This document shows positions 10,063 to 20,686 of a DNA stretch of 64,000 bases, in pieces. Both the position numbers and the translations under genes were made by a program. The DNA is taken from assembly GCA_018268075.1 (NCBI GenBank), contig JAFDXH010000055.1:1-64000 (forward strand). Direction: 5' to 3'. Positions within the stretch are counted from its first letter, which is position 1. Every line of letters starts with the position of its first letter. Source of the stretch: Bacteroidota bacterium (GTDB lineage Bacteria; Bacteroidota; Bacteroidia; Chitinophagales; Chitinophagaceae). Under the pieces are notes generated by a model that worked only from the letters and a program-made list of their open reading frames with translations, ran no database searches and was not told the DNA's origin.

Positions 10063-10983
10063 TCAATTTGTTGTCGAAACTTTTTTTTCTGCAACCCTTA
10101 GTTTAGCACTTCTCGACCGGGGGTTTTTCTTAATCTCATCCGGTGAGGCGGTTATTGGCTTTTTGGTAATCACTTCAAGGATTGATAAATTCTTTTTACC
10201 AAAAATGGGGTCCTCACCCCTTTCGCCTGTTCCTGCATTCTTAAAAAAACTTTTTACAATCCTGTCTTCAAGAGAATGAAAAGTGATTATTACAATTCTT
10301 CCACTTGGCTGCAATAACTGTACACCTTGCTGCAACATTTCCGTCAATGCTTTAAGTTCATCATTTACTTCAATCCTTAATGCCTGAAAAACTTGAGCAA
10401 AATATTTATCTGGATTTCCCTTAACGATTGAATAAAGGGCATTTTTAAATTCGCTAACTGTGGCCAATGAGTGATGATGCCTTACTTCCACAATATGATT
10501 GGCAAGCGTTTTGGAATTGGTAACTTCACCATACTCTTCAAAGATTCTGTGCAGATCCTTTTGAGAATAGTTTTTTAAAATATCTGCTGCAGTCAATTTA
10601 TCATCATTCTTCATCCGCATATCCAATGGTGCCTCAAAGCGCGTGGAAAACCCGCGTGAAGGTTCATCTATCTGATGGCTGGAAATTCCCAGATCAGCAA
10701 GTAATCCATCAATGCTGGAAACATTGTGCAGCCGAAGAAAGCGTGAAAGGTGCCGGAAATTTTGTGGAATTAAAAGAAAGCGATCATCTGTCAATTTATT
10801 TTGCAAAGCATCTTTGTCCTGGTCAAATGCAATCAACCTCCCATTTTCATTCAATTGATCTAAAATTAATCGGCTATGGCCACCGCCGCCAAAGGTGCAA
10901 TCCACATAGGTACCTGAAGGATCTATTTTCAGATAAGAAATAACTTCTGCCGGCATTACGGGCAAATGATATTCCTTGCTCAT
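10063..10983 (-). CDS. rsmH: 16S rRNA (cytosine1402-N4)-methyltransferase RsmH
   Basis: RsmH (MraW) methylates N4 of C1402 in 16S rRNA using S-adenosylmethionine. The 306-residue protein has the SAM-binding CTFGGGGHSR loop near residue 29, the APLDMRM motif, and the ITFHSLEDRIVK stretch characteristic of the family. Its ATG overlaps the mraZ stop by one base (TAATG at 10981-10985), so the two genes form a coupled pair at the head of the cluster. Confidence 0.96.
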   Translation of the reverse strand: MSKEYHLPVMPAEVISYLKIDPSGTYVDCTFGGGGHSRLILDQLNENGRLIAFDQDKDALQNKLTDDRFLLIPQNFRHLSRFLRLHNVSSIDGLLADLGISSHQIDEPSRGFSTRFEAPLDMRMKNDDKLTAADILKNYSQKDLHRIFEEYGEVTNSKTLANHIVEVRHHHSLATVSEFKNALYSIVKGNPDKYFAQVFQALRIEVNDELKALTEMLQQGVQLLQPSGRIVIITFHSLEDRIVKSFFKNAGTGERGEDPIFGKKNLSILEVITKKPITASPDEIKKNPRSRSAKLRVAEKKVSTTN

Positions 10984-11447
10984 TACTGATCCTTTATTTT
11001 TTCTCCACCCATCACTTGTTTTGCTAAATCGCTAAAAGCCTCCGGTGAAAAAGTTTCAAAGAACTCCTGGTATTTTATTTTATCCCAAATCTCAATTTTA
11101 TCAATAGCCGAAACGAGTACGATATCCTTATCCAGCCCCGCATAATCCATTAAATTTTTGGGCAACAATATTCGTCCGGCCTTATCTTGTTCTACTTCTG
11201 TGGCGCCATTGAGAAAATAGCGTTTGAATTGCCTTACATTTGGTTCAAAATCATTCAACTTGGCCAATTCTGAAAATAAAGGCTTCCAACTTTTAGAGGT
11301 GTATAAGCTCAGGCATTTTTCAAATCCCCTATTAAGCACAAAGGGCTCCATGCTATGCTCAGGCATCTGTTTTTTAAATGCCGCCGGTAGCAAAAAGCGT
11401 CCTTTTGCGTCTATAGTAGCCTCGTATTCACCAATAAAGCCTGACAT
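10983..11447 (-). CDS. mraZ: Transcriptional regulator MraZ
   Basis: MraZ is an AbrB-fold DNA-binding protein that regulates the division and cell wall cluster it heads. The 154-residue protein has two repeated swapped-hairpin domains, with DAKGRFLLPAAFK at about 13-25 and DKAGRILLPKNL at about 88-99, the two DxxGR motifs of the family. It is the first gene of the minus-strand cluster. Three 10-bp repeats lie 24 bases upstream of its start and probably serve as its operator. Confidence 0.95.
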   Translation of the reverse strand: MSGFIGEYEATIDAKGRFLLPAAFKKQMPEHSMEPFVLNRGFEKCLSLYTSKSWKPLFSELAKLNDFEPNVRQFKRYFLNGATEVEQDKAGRILLPKNLMDYAGLDKDIVLVSAIDKIEIWDKIKYQEFFETFSPEAFSDLAKQVMGGEKIKDQ

Positions 11448-11470
11448 ATAGGGGAGTTAAAAAATTATTT

Positions 11471-11500
11471 ATTCCACAAAATAACACTTTTTCCCACTTT
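11471..11500 (-). promoter_or_regulatory. Putative MraZ operator: three tandem 10-bp GTG boxes
   Basis: Read on the minus strand, 11500-11471 contains three adjoining 10-base units: AAAGTGGGAA, AAAGTGTTAT and TTTGTGGAAT. The GTG core recurs exactly every 10 bases, one helical turn. MraZ in other bacteria binds closely spaced GTG/TGGG-type direct repeats in its own promoter, with the same period. The array ends 24 bases before the mraZ start codon. The flanking 10-base blocks do not fit the pattern, so three is the full count. MraZ binding here is inferred. Confidence 0.75.
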
Positions 11501-11699
11501 TCATTATTTTTTTGGGAAAACTTTTTTATTCACGCCCCTGTGAGGCAATCGCATATTGCATTTCAGGCCGGTTTAGCTTCGCAATCAGGTGCATATTTGG
11601 TGGAAAACCTGTTGATAGAGTGTGCATAACACTCCGGCTAAAAATTCAGAGAATTGAATTTTTAAATAAAAGAATTAAGTATTTATTGTTGTAATCTGG

Positions 11700-13013
11700 C
11701 TACTTTATAAGCGGGAAGTCCAAAATGAATGTACTTCCTTTGCCGACGGTGCTTTCGGCCTTAATCTTTCCTTTATGCGCATCCACAATGGTTTTCACAT
11801 AGCTTAGGCCAAGACCAAATCCTTTTACATTGTGAATATTGCCTGTATGTGCGCGATAAAATTTTTCAAAAATACGTTGAAGTGTTTCACGGTTCATTCC
11901 TATACCGTTGTCTTCAATCTTTACCCTTAACTGATTATTGATATTGCATGTGGATAACGTGATCTGTACCCCATCATTGGAGTATTTTACAGCATTATCT
12001 AGCAGGTTATTAATAATATTAGTAAAATGTACCTCATCGGCCAATATATAATCATTGGCAGCTTCCAGTTTTACATTAAGCTTTCCACTTTTGGCAGCCA
12101 GCGGTAATTGAATATTATTCATTGCAGCCTGAATGAGCAAATGTGCATGTAGGTCCTTCACATTCAATTGTACTTCTTGCTTATCTAAAAGTGCTGCTTG
12201 CAATATAGCTTCTACTTGCTTATTCATTCTCTTGTTCTCATCTTTAATAATGCCTGAGAAATAATCCATCTTAGTTTTATCATTGATCACTTTTTCATTT
12301 TTGAGTGCATCTACCGCGAGTGAAATGGTAGCCAGAGGAGTTTTAAACTCATGGGTCATATTATTGATAAAATCAGATTTGATTTCACTCAGTTTTTTCT
12401 GGTTGATAAGCGCCCTGATGGTGATAAAAAAAGCTGCAAAAATGATACAAGTAAAAAGGATGACCCCAAATACCATCCAGGACATTTGTTTCCACAAAAT
12501 GTTTTGAACATGAGGCACTACTATTACCAGCAACTCTTGTGGCGAAAGGCCTTCTATAGCGCTCCCCGTAGGAGCGTCTATAGGTAAAATAAAATTCTTA
12601 TTGTGCAGAGAATCGTTGTAGGCATTAAAAAAATTGGCTGATTGAAGGTCGTCGCCAATCATAGAAGTGGTAGTGATGGCAAATTCAAAATTTACATTCT
12701 TGAGGCCATTCTTTTCCAGCGATTTATTGATCAAGCTTTTTACTTCTTCACGAGTAAAGCGATGCGCCACAGTAAAAGGAAATACATTCAGCGGGATGAG
12801 TAAATCATTATTCCGGTGATTATTAAATGGGCTCATCTTTCCCTTTACCTCAGTCAGCGCTTGCGCAGTATTGTAGGCTACCATATTCATTGTTTCTTCA
12901 AACTGGTATTCTCTATCTTGAAGAGATTGCCTGATCCAGAGGTATTGAAAATAAATAATTCCCAATGCGGAAATAAAGACCAGTATGGTGATGGCAGGGA
13001 AAATTTTTTTCAT
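11700..13013 (-). CDS. Membrane sensor histidine kinase (orphan)
   Basis: This 437-residue kinase has an N-terminal membrane segment (about 5-25), a periplasmic sensor of about 150 residues, a second membrane segment (about 178-200), a HisKA domain with the phospho-acceptor H221 in THEFKTPLA, and an HATPase with NNLLDNAVKY, DNGIGM and GFGLGLS. It resembles the RprX-type kinases of Bacteroidota. No response regulator gene is adjacent: mraZ lies on one side and yqgE, divergent, on the other. The signal sensed is unknown. The partner must be encoded elsewhere. Confidence 0.9.
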   Translation of the reverse strand: MKKIFPAITILVFISALGIIYFQYLWIRQSLQDREYQFEETMNMVAYNTAQALTEVKGKMSPFNNHRNNDLLIPLNVFPFTVAHRFTREEVKSLINKSLEKNGLKNVNFEFAITTTSMIGDDLQSANFFNAYNDSLHNKNFILPIDAPTGSAIEGLSPQELLVIVVPHVQNILWKQMSWMVFGVILFTCIIFAAFFITIRALINQKKLSEIKSDFINNMTHEFKTPLATISLAVDALKNEKVINDKTKMDYFSGIIKDENKRMNKQVEAILQAALLDKQEVQLNVKDLHAHLLIQAAMNNIQLPLAAKSGKLNVKLEAANDYILADEVHFTNIINNLLDNAVKYSNDGVQITLSTCNINNQLRVKIEDNGIGMNRETLQRIFEKFYRAHTGNIHNVKGFGLGLSYVKTIVDAHKGKIKAESTVGKGSTFILDFPLIK

Positions 13014-13156
13014 TCACGCAAATTTAAAACTAAGCCGGGTAAATCCTTATTCAGAGCAGTTATCATCGTTTATTTAACTAAGCATTATCGTTTTAGCAAA
13101 AAATAAAAATAGTCATTCTCAATTATCTTTTAATGAATTATTATTATTTTTAGAAT

Positions 13157-13705
13157 ATGATCACCCCCTCAAAAGGAACCTTACTAATTGCCAACCCATT
13201 TTTAAAAGACCCCAATTTTATCAGGTCGGTCATATTTATTTGTGAACATACTGAGCGCGGCTCTTTTGGATTTGTACTTAATAAAGCTCATACGCAACCA
13301 TTAAATGAGCTGCTGCCCGATATAGAGCTATCTTTCCCAGTCTTCATAGGCGGGCCTGTACAAACAGACTCTTTACATTTTCTGCATCAATACCCAGACC
13401 TGATACCCGGAGGCGAGGAAGTATCAGAAGGTATCTATTGGGGCGGAAATTTTGAAAGCCTTCGTATTCATCTGAATTCCGGGAATATAGAACAGGGCAA
13501 AATAAGATTTTTTATAGGCTACAGCGGCTGGACAGAAGGACAACTGGACGAAGAACTAAAAACTAATAGTTGGCTAACGGTAACGGGTAACCGAAAAATA
13601 ATTTTTAATACTACTGCAGAAAATATCTGGAAAGATTCTTTAAAGCTTTTAGGTGGCGATTATGAAATGATGATCAATTACCCTCTTGACCCACAGTTAA
13701 ATTAA
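13157..13705 (+). CDS. YqgE/AlgH family protein (UPF0301)
   Basis: A 182-residue cytoplasmic protein with the conserved start KGTLLIANPFLKDPNF, GSFGFVLNK, and the FIGGPVQ and FIGYSGW motifs of the YqgE/AlgH family. The biochemical role of the family is not settled; AlgH was named for an effect on alginate in Pseudomonas. The start ATG at 13157 matches the family N-terminus. It is divergent from the histidine kinase and 125 bases upstream of the acyltransferase. Confidence 0.93.
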   Translation: MITPSKGTLLIANPFLKDPNFIRSVIFICEHTERGSFGFVLNKAHTQPLNELLPDIELSFPVFIGGPVQTDSLHFLHQYPDLIPGGEEVSEGIYWGGNFESLRIHLNSGNIEQGKIRFFIGYSGWTEGQLDEELKTNSWLTVTGNRKIIFNTTAENIWKDSLKLLGGDYEMMINYPLDPQLN

Positions 13706-13830
13706 CCTAATCGAACGGATAAAAAATATTAACCTTTATGAGCGTCAAGGCCTTTGAGAATTTCCTTTTAGTAAAAAATAGTGAGAAATAAAATTGAAGG
13801 CCAATGCCTGTAATAAACAAAATATTTTAA

Positions 13831-14784
13831 TTGCTCTATCAATTATTATTATTGCCCGCCCGTTTTTTTATTTTCTTATATATTAAGAGAATTAAAATTA
13901 ATAAGCCTGAAATGCTTAAGGAAAAAGGCCCTATACTAATTGCAGCTAATCACCCAAATTCATTTCTGGACGCCATTTTACTTTCAGCACTTTTCAAAAA
14001 TCCTATTCACTCGCTGGCACGTGGCGATGCATTCGCTACAAAATTTATTGCTAAACTCTTAGCCTCTATGAATATGCTACCGGTATATCGTGTAAGCGAA
14101 GGAGTAGAAAATCTGGAAAATAATTATACAACCTTTGATGCCTGCCAACAACTTTTTAAGGAGAATAAAATCGTACTCATTTTTAGCGAAGGCCGCTGTA
14201 TCAATGAATGGCACCTGCGCCCACTGAAAAAAGGAACGGCACGCCTTGCCTTGTCTGCCTGGCAACTAAATAGTACTTTAAAAATACTCCCCCTCGGTTT
14301 AAATTATAGCAACTTTAAGTTGATGAGTAAAGAGGTACACCTCAATTTTGGTGATTTTATCCAACTTAATGATATGTACGAAGACCTAACCTCAGGTAAG
14401 GCAATTATAGAATTTAATGAAATGCTCAGAAAACAATTGGATACGCTTGTGTATGAAATACCAAAAAATGGCAAGCAAAACCTAAATGCTCATTTTCCAC
14501 AAGGGTCAATTACCAGTAGATTGGCGTTTGCACTTCCGGCAGCCATTGGCTATGTATTCAATGGCCCCTTATACCTTCTTTTTCACCTGATTATTAAGGA
14601 TAAGGCTGTTGATCATTATGATTCTGTTATGTCAGGCTTGTTCTTTCTATTTTATCCGGTATATGTAGTCCTATTTACCTTCATTATATTCCTTATCACA
14701 CACAATCCTTATTCACTTTTGGCTTTGATTGGCCTGCCCTTCACCGGCTGGTGCTATATTCGATACGGGAAAACTATCCGGTAA
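13831..14784 (+). CDS. PlsC-type glycerol(phospho)lipid acyltransferase
   Basis: This probably acylates glycerol-3-phosphate or lysophosphatidate at the inner membrane. The 317-residue protein has the acyltransferase histidine in NHPNSFLD (H41, with five rather than four residues before D47, a variant also seen in Bacteroidota relatives), then an FSEGR motif and a PLKKGTARLA stretch that form the phosphate-binding part. Two hydrophobic segments occupy the C-terminal third. No ATG fits; a TTG at 13831 gives the expected N-terminus, and an internal ATG would remove the first hydrophobic segment. The exact acceptor lipid cannot be told from sequence. Confidence 0.82.
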   Translation: MLYQLLLLPARFFIFLYIKRIKINKPEMLKEKGPILIAANHPNSFLDAILLSALFKNPIHSLARGDAFATKFIAKLLASMNMLPVYRVSEGVENLENNYTTFDACQQLFKENKIVLIFSEGRCINEWHLRPLKKGTARLALSAWQLNSTLKILPLGLNYSNFKLMSKEVHLNFGDFIQLNDMYEDLTSGKAIIEFNEMLRKQLDTLVYEIPKNGKQNLNAHFPQGSITSRLAFALPAAIGYVFNGPLYLLFHLIIKDKAVDHYDSVMSGLFFLFYPVYVVLFTFIIFLITHNPYSLLALIGLPFTGWCYIRYGKTIR

Positions 14785-15027
14785 TATATTCCGATTTATC
14801 TGCTCTTGTCCTTAGTTTATGTCTGCAAGAGCCGAAATCCATATTTTCTAATATCAATAAAATTAATAATCCCTAACTGAATTATTTATTAGCGCAAACT
14901 TAAATGGTATAATACCGATGTTACATTCGGCATAGCTCTATTTCCCAATAGTTGAAACAATGAAAAAAACTTAAGAAATAGTTAGTGTTCCACTTACCAA
15001 AGTGGGTGCGTGCAAATGAGAGGGTAT

Positions 15028-15279
15028 TTATTCTTCAATAGCTCCTTCTACCAGTACCATTGTTTTATTATGCAGCACTTCTACAAAACCACTTTGAATA
15101 TTATAAATTGAGGTAGCATTTTTATCTTTCAGTACTTTCAATTTCCCAGACTTTAAAGCACTTACCAAAGGTGCGTGCTTATCTAATACTTCAAACACAC
15201 CATCAATGCCCGGCAGTTGCACACCGGTTACCTCTCCGCTAAATACTTTGCCTTCGGGCGTTAATATTTCTAATGTCAT
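15028..15279 (-). CDS. atpC: F1 ATP synthase epsilon subunit, short form
   Basis: The epsilon subunit links the c-ring to the gamma subunit in F1Fo ATP synthase. The ATG at 15279 gives 83 residues (MTLEILTPEGKVFSGEV...), covering only the N-terminal beta-sandwich. The C-terminal two-helix domain (about 50 residues) that inhibits ATP hydrolysis in E. coli and Bacillus is absent, and the stop codon comes right after the sandwich. Short epsilon subunits are known in Bacteroidota. A longer reading frame starts 13 codons upstream (15318), but those residues do not resemble the family. It follows atpD by 66 bases. Confidence 0.9.
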   Translation of the reverse strand: MTLEILTPEGKVFSGEVTGVQLPGIDGVFEVLDKHAPLVSALKSGKLKVLKDKNATSIYNIQSGFVEVLHNKTMVLVEGAIEE

Positions 15280-15345
15280 AATTGTAAGTAAAAAATAATA
15301 AGGTACATTTTCCACCACTCAATCCGCCTTCACCATTCGTGATTA

Positions 15346-17189
<1,844 letters not shown>

Positions 17190-19601
17190 ATGTCCAGAAT
17201 TTCCACTCTTGTGTTTTTCATTTCCCTTTTCCTGAATGTAAATGCCCAATCACCTCAACAAGTAATGCTACCCAATGGCTGGCACCTCTCGCCCGCTGGT
17301 GTAGGGTTTACCCTTGGAGATCTACCACTGAATATGGCTGTGTCGCCTTCAAAAAAATGGATTGCTGTGACTAATAATGGGTATGGCAGGCAAAGCATTC
17401 AACTTATTGATACCAGAAAACAAAAGGTAGTGGATGACATTACCATCCAAAAAAGCTGGTTAGGCTTGAAATTCAGTAAAGATGAAAAGTTTCTCTTTGC
17501 TTCCGGCGGAAATGACAATGACATTATTAAATACAGTATAAAATTGGGCAAACTTCAAGGAGCCGATACTTTTAGATTAGGTAAAAAGGGGCTGATTTCG
17601 CCGGCAGGGTTGGATATTGATGATAAAAGGAACTTGCTATATGTAGTGACTAAGGAAGATAATACTTTATATATCTTCAATACACTTACTAAAAGCAATA
17701 TTGGGAAATACCCTATGGACGCTGAAGGCTACACCTGCCTGCTTTCGCCCAATGGAAATGAATTATATATTTCCTGCTGGGGCTGCGATCAATTATTAAT
17801 TTTTGACACAAAAGAAAAAACATTTGTAAACAGGATAAAGGTTGGCGACAATCCTAATGATCTTTGCCTTACGAAAAATGGCAAATATTTATTTGTTGCT
17901 AATTCCAATGATAATTCCGTTTCTATAATCAATACTATTTCCCAAAAAGTAATAGAAACCCTCACTTCTTCACTTTACCCTGATGCCCCACAAGGATCTA
18001 CTACCAACAGCGTATGCCTAAGCCCAGACGAGAATACACTTTATATCGCTAATGCCGATAATAATTGCCTCACACTTTTTGATATTTCTCATCCGGGAAG
18101 TAGCATTTCAAAAGGCTTCATCCCTACGGGGTGGTACCCAACTTGTGTGAGAACTGTGGGCAATAAAATTTTTGTTACAAATGGAAAAGGGTTTTCTTCT
18201 TTTGCCAATCCTGATGGGCCTAATCCCACTTATAAAAAGGGGAAGGTAACTTATCAGGGCGGGGATACTTCAGAAAAAAAATATAACCAGTATATAGCCG
18301 GATTATTCATCGGCACCATGAGCATCATCAATGTACCGGATGCAAAACAAATGAACATCTATTCAAAGCAGGTATATGCCAATACGCCATATACCAAACA
18401 AAAAGAAACGCTTACGCAGGGTGAACAAGGCAACCCCATTCCACGATCTGTCAAAGATGTGTCGCCCATAAAATATGTATTTTATATTATTAAAGAAAAC
18501 CGCACCTACGATCAGGTGCTGGGCGATGTACCTCAGGGAAACGGCGACACCAGCCTTGTTTTATTTGGCAAAGAAATTACTCCCAACCAGCACAAAATTG
18601 TAAATGAGTTTACACTGTTGGATAATTTTTATGTAGATGCAGAAGTGAGTGCAGATGGGCATAACTGGAGCATGGGCGCCTATGCTACCGACTATCTGGA
18701 AAAAACCTGGCCTACCTCCTATAGCAAAAGAGGAGGCAACTATGATGCGGAAGGGCACCGTGAAATCGCCAATAATAAAAATGGATTTCTCTGGAACGAT
18801 TGTAGCCGCAACAATGTAAGCTTTCGAACCTATGGAGAGTTTACAGATAATTACAAGCCCAACATTCCTGTTTTAAAAAATCATTTTTGCCCCTTTTACA
18901 CAGGATGGGATTTAAGCACCCCCGATACTACCCGGTTCACACAATGGAAAAGAGATTTTGACTCACTGGTAAGCATAAACGCTTTGCCAAGATTAAACAC
19001 TTTACGGTTTCCAAATGATCATACAGAAGGAATGAGAAAAGGAAGGCCTACGCCTTTTGCACATGCAGCAGACAACGATCTTGCTGTTGGAAAATTTTTG
19101 GAATACCTTAGTAAAAGCCCGGTATGGAAAGAAAGTGTAGTGTTTATATTGGAAGATGATGCACAAAACGGGCCCGACCATGTGGATGCACACCGAAGCC
19201 CGGTATATATTGCCGGCCCTTATGTAAAAAGAAATTTTACAGATCATACAGCCTATAGCACATCGGGCGTATTGAGAACGATAGAACTCATATTAGGCAT
19301 ACCACCCATGAGCCAGTATGATGCTGCTGCCACGCCGCTCTGGCGCTGCTTTAACAGCATACCAGATGCTACTGTTTTTACATCCTTACCGGCCAATATT
19401 GATCTAAACGATAAAAATATTGCTAATAACAAGCTTTCTAAAAAGAGTGAAACATTCAATTTTGCTAAAGAAGATGCTATTAATGACGATGAGTTTAATG
19501 AAGTACTTTGGAAAGGAATAAAAGGTATGAATAGAGAGGTGCCGGCACCGAGGCGCGCTGCATTTTTAAAAGTGAATCCGAAGGAAAAGGATGAAGATTA
19601 G
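17190..19601 (+). CDS. Secreted YncE-type beta-propeller / phosphoesterase fusion
   Basis: An 803-residue exported protein. A signal peptide ends near residue 20 (LNVNAQ). Residues ~30-370 form a YVTN/YncE beta-propeller with repeated blocks such as LYISCWGCDQLLIFD and LFVANSNDNSVSIIN. Residues ~425-745 form an alkaline-phosphatase-superfamily phosphoesterase domain, starting at YVFYIIKENRTYDQV and containing VSADGHNWSM, HADNDLAVGKF-like and EDDAQNGPDHVDAH metal-site patterns. Fusions of this kind occur across Bacteroidota and are annotated as bifunctional YncE/alkaline phosphatase family proteins. The substrate is unknown; a phosphodiester or phosphonate role is possible. It stands alone. 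Confidence 0.85.
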   Translation: MSRISTLVFFISLFLNVNAQSPQQVMLPNGWHLSPAGVGFTLGDLPLNMAVSPSKKWIAVTNNGYGRQSIQLIDTRKQKVVDDITIQKSWLGLKFSKDEKFLFASGGNDNDIIKYSIKLGKLQGADTFRLGKKGLISPAGLDIDDKRNLLYVVTKEDNTLYIFNTLTKSNIGKYPMDAEGYTCLLSPNGNELYISCWGCDQLLIFDTKEKTFVNRIKVGDNPNDLCLTKNGKYLFVANSNDNSVSIINTISQKVIETLTSSLYPDAPQGSTTNSVCLSPDENTLYIANADNNCLTLFDISHPGSSISKGFIPTGWYPTCVRTVGNKIFVTNGKGFSSFANPDGPNPTYKKGKVTYQGGDTSEKKYNQYIAGLFIGTMSIINVPDAKQMNIYSKQVYANTPYTKQKETLTQGEQGNPIPRSVKDVSPIKYVFYIIKENRTYDQVLGDVPQGNGDTSLVLFGKEITPNQHKIVNEFTLLDNFYVDAEVSADGHNWSMGAYATDYLEKTWPTSYSKRGGNYDAEGHREIANNKNGFLWNDCSRNNVSFRTYGEFTDNYKPNIPVLKNHFCPFYTGWDLSTPDTTRFTQWKRDFDSLVSINALPRLNTLRFPNDHTEGMRKGRPTPFAHAADNDLAVGKFLEYLSKSPVWKESVVFILEDDAQNGPDHVDAHRSPVYIAGPYVKRNFTDHTAYSTSGVLRTIELILGIPPMSQYDAAATPLWRCFNSIPDATVFTSLPANIDLNDKNIANNKLSKKSETFNFAKEDAINDDEFNEVLWKGIKGMNREVPAPRRAAFLKVNPKEKDED

Positions 19602-19725
19602 TGTAGTAAATTAAATTTTAAATAAACCTATTTTTCGATTGCGATTCCCTATAATGTGCATACTGACGCGAGCCTCCGGAATGTGCCTTGTCGCTACTAA
19701 TACTAATTAAAAAATTGTGGATATT

Positions 19726-19777
19726 TGAAAAGATCAACTATCTTTTCATAGACACAGATAAGCTTATACACTTATCT
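19726..19777. repeat. Two tandem inverted repeats
   Basis: Two hairpins lie side by side. TGAAAAGAT (19726-19734) pairs perfectly with ATCTTTTCA (19740-19748) around a 5-base loop. AGATAAG (19756-19762) pairs with CTTATCT (19771-19777) around an 8-base loop. No T-run follows, so they are poor intrinsic terminators. They sit in the 238-base gap before the CPBP protease gene and could be regulator sites or part of an RNA leader. Confidence 0.55.
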
Positions 19778-19839
19778 ACTGGTATGCATTTGCGCAAGCA
19801 GGGAGCAAATAAAAAAATTAATTATTAAATCTTGTTTTT

Positions 19840-20553
19840 ATGTCTGATTGGATTATCGCCATAGGAATAGTTATCCTCATTGTTTTTATCAGCCTAAAGG
19901 GAAATATTAATAGGAAAAAATTATTAAATAAGAACGAGGGATTCTACAAAAAAAATATTGCATCTGATATCTTTATCATTTTATTAGTTTTTATTTTAAG
20001 CCATAATTATTTTCAGCAATTAGATTTTCAAAAAATCGGTAAGGGGTTTATTATAGATGTGGATATCATTTCTGTCATTGTATCCATTTTCGTGGCTCCT
20101 TTCTTTTTAACTTTACTCTTCAAAAACTATCTTTATCCAAAAGATATTGCATCAGCAAAGGTAATTTTCGGATATCCTGTAAATTATCTTCCCAATTCCA
20201 ACAAAGAATTTCTGTGGTTCAGCATTTCAATCATTACAGGGGTAATTTTTGAAGAACTCCTTTGCAGGCAGTTTTTATTCCTTTCGTTCTACAACGCTTT
20301 TCATTTAAAGGGCGATGCCTTGCTCATTGTAAGTTCATTGCTTTTCGCCATAGGCCACCTTTACCAAGGCTGGAAGGGCATTCTATCCAGCTTTTTCATG
20401 GGATTGGCATTGGGCAAAATATTTCAAATGCAGGAAAGTATCTGGCTACCCATTGTCCTTCATTTATTTTTTAACTTCCCCATATTGGTATTAGCCTACA
20501 GAAGAATAACTGATTTAAAGAAATTGGGGGAATTATCTCGGGAAGAAGTGTAA
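19840..20553 (+). CDS. CPBP family intramembrane glutamic protease
   Basis: A 237-residue integral membrane protein with the CPBP (Rce1/ABI) protease motifs: E138-E139-x3-R143 in EELLCR, H173 in FAIGHLYQG, and H208/N212 in HLFFN. Six or so hydrophobic segments span the length. Family members are membrane proteases or inactive relatives; all catalytic residues are present here. The natural substrate is unknown. The gene starts at an ATG after an AT-rich leader with two hairpins, and its 3' end converges on hemW. Confidence 0.88.
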   Translation: MSDWIIAIGIVILIVFISLKGNINRKKLLNKNEGFYKKNIASDIFIILLVFILSHNYFQQLDFQKIGKGFIIDVDIISVIVSIFVAPFFLTLLFKNYLYPKDIASAKVIFGYPVNYLPNSNKEFLWFSISIITGVIFEELLCRQFLFLSFYNAFHLKGDALLIVSSLLFAIGHLYQGWKGILSSFFMGLALGKIFQMQESIWLPIVLHLFFNFPILVLAYRRITDLKKLGELSREEV

Positions 20554-20686
20554 AATCTAAGGCTTAACATCAATGGTGCTAAAAAATTAATGAGCCGGAT
20601 TACCACATTGATATACTATATAAGAAAAATAAGTGCATTAGTGGATTGCCGAATTTGTTTACAGCGGCTTATAGCACAAAAATTTA

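Noticed and set aside
14990-15005. Hairpin CCACTT/AAGTGG after atpC
   Set aside because: The stem is only 6 bp and no T-run follows directly in the atpC direction, so I do not call it a terminator.
20560-20680. Imperfect inverted repeat between CPBP protease and hemW
   Set aside because: The arms match only partly with a long loop, which is within chance for an AT-rich gap.
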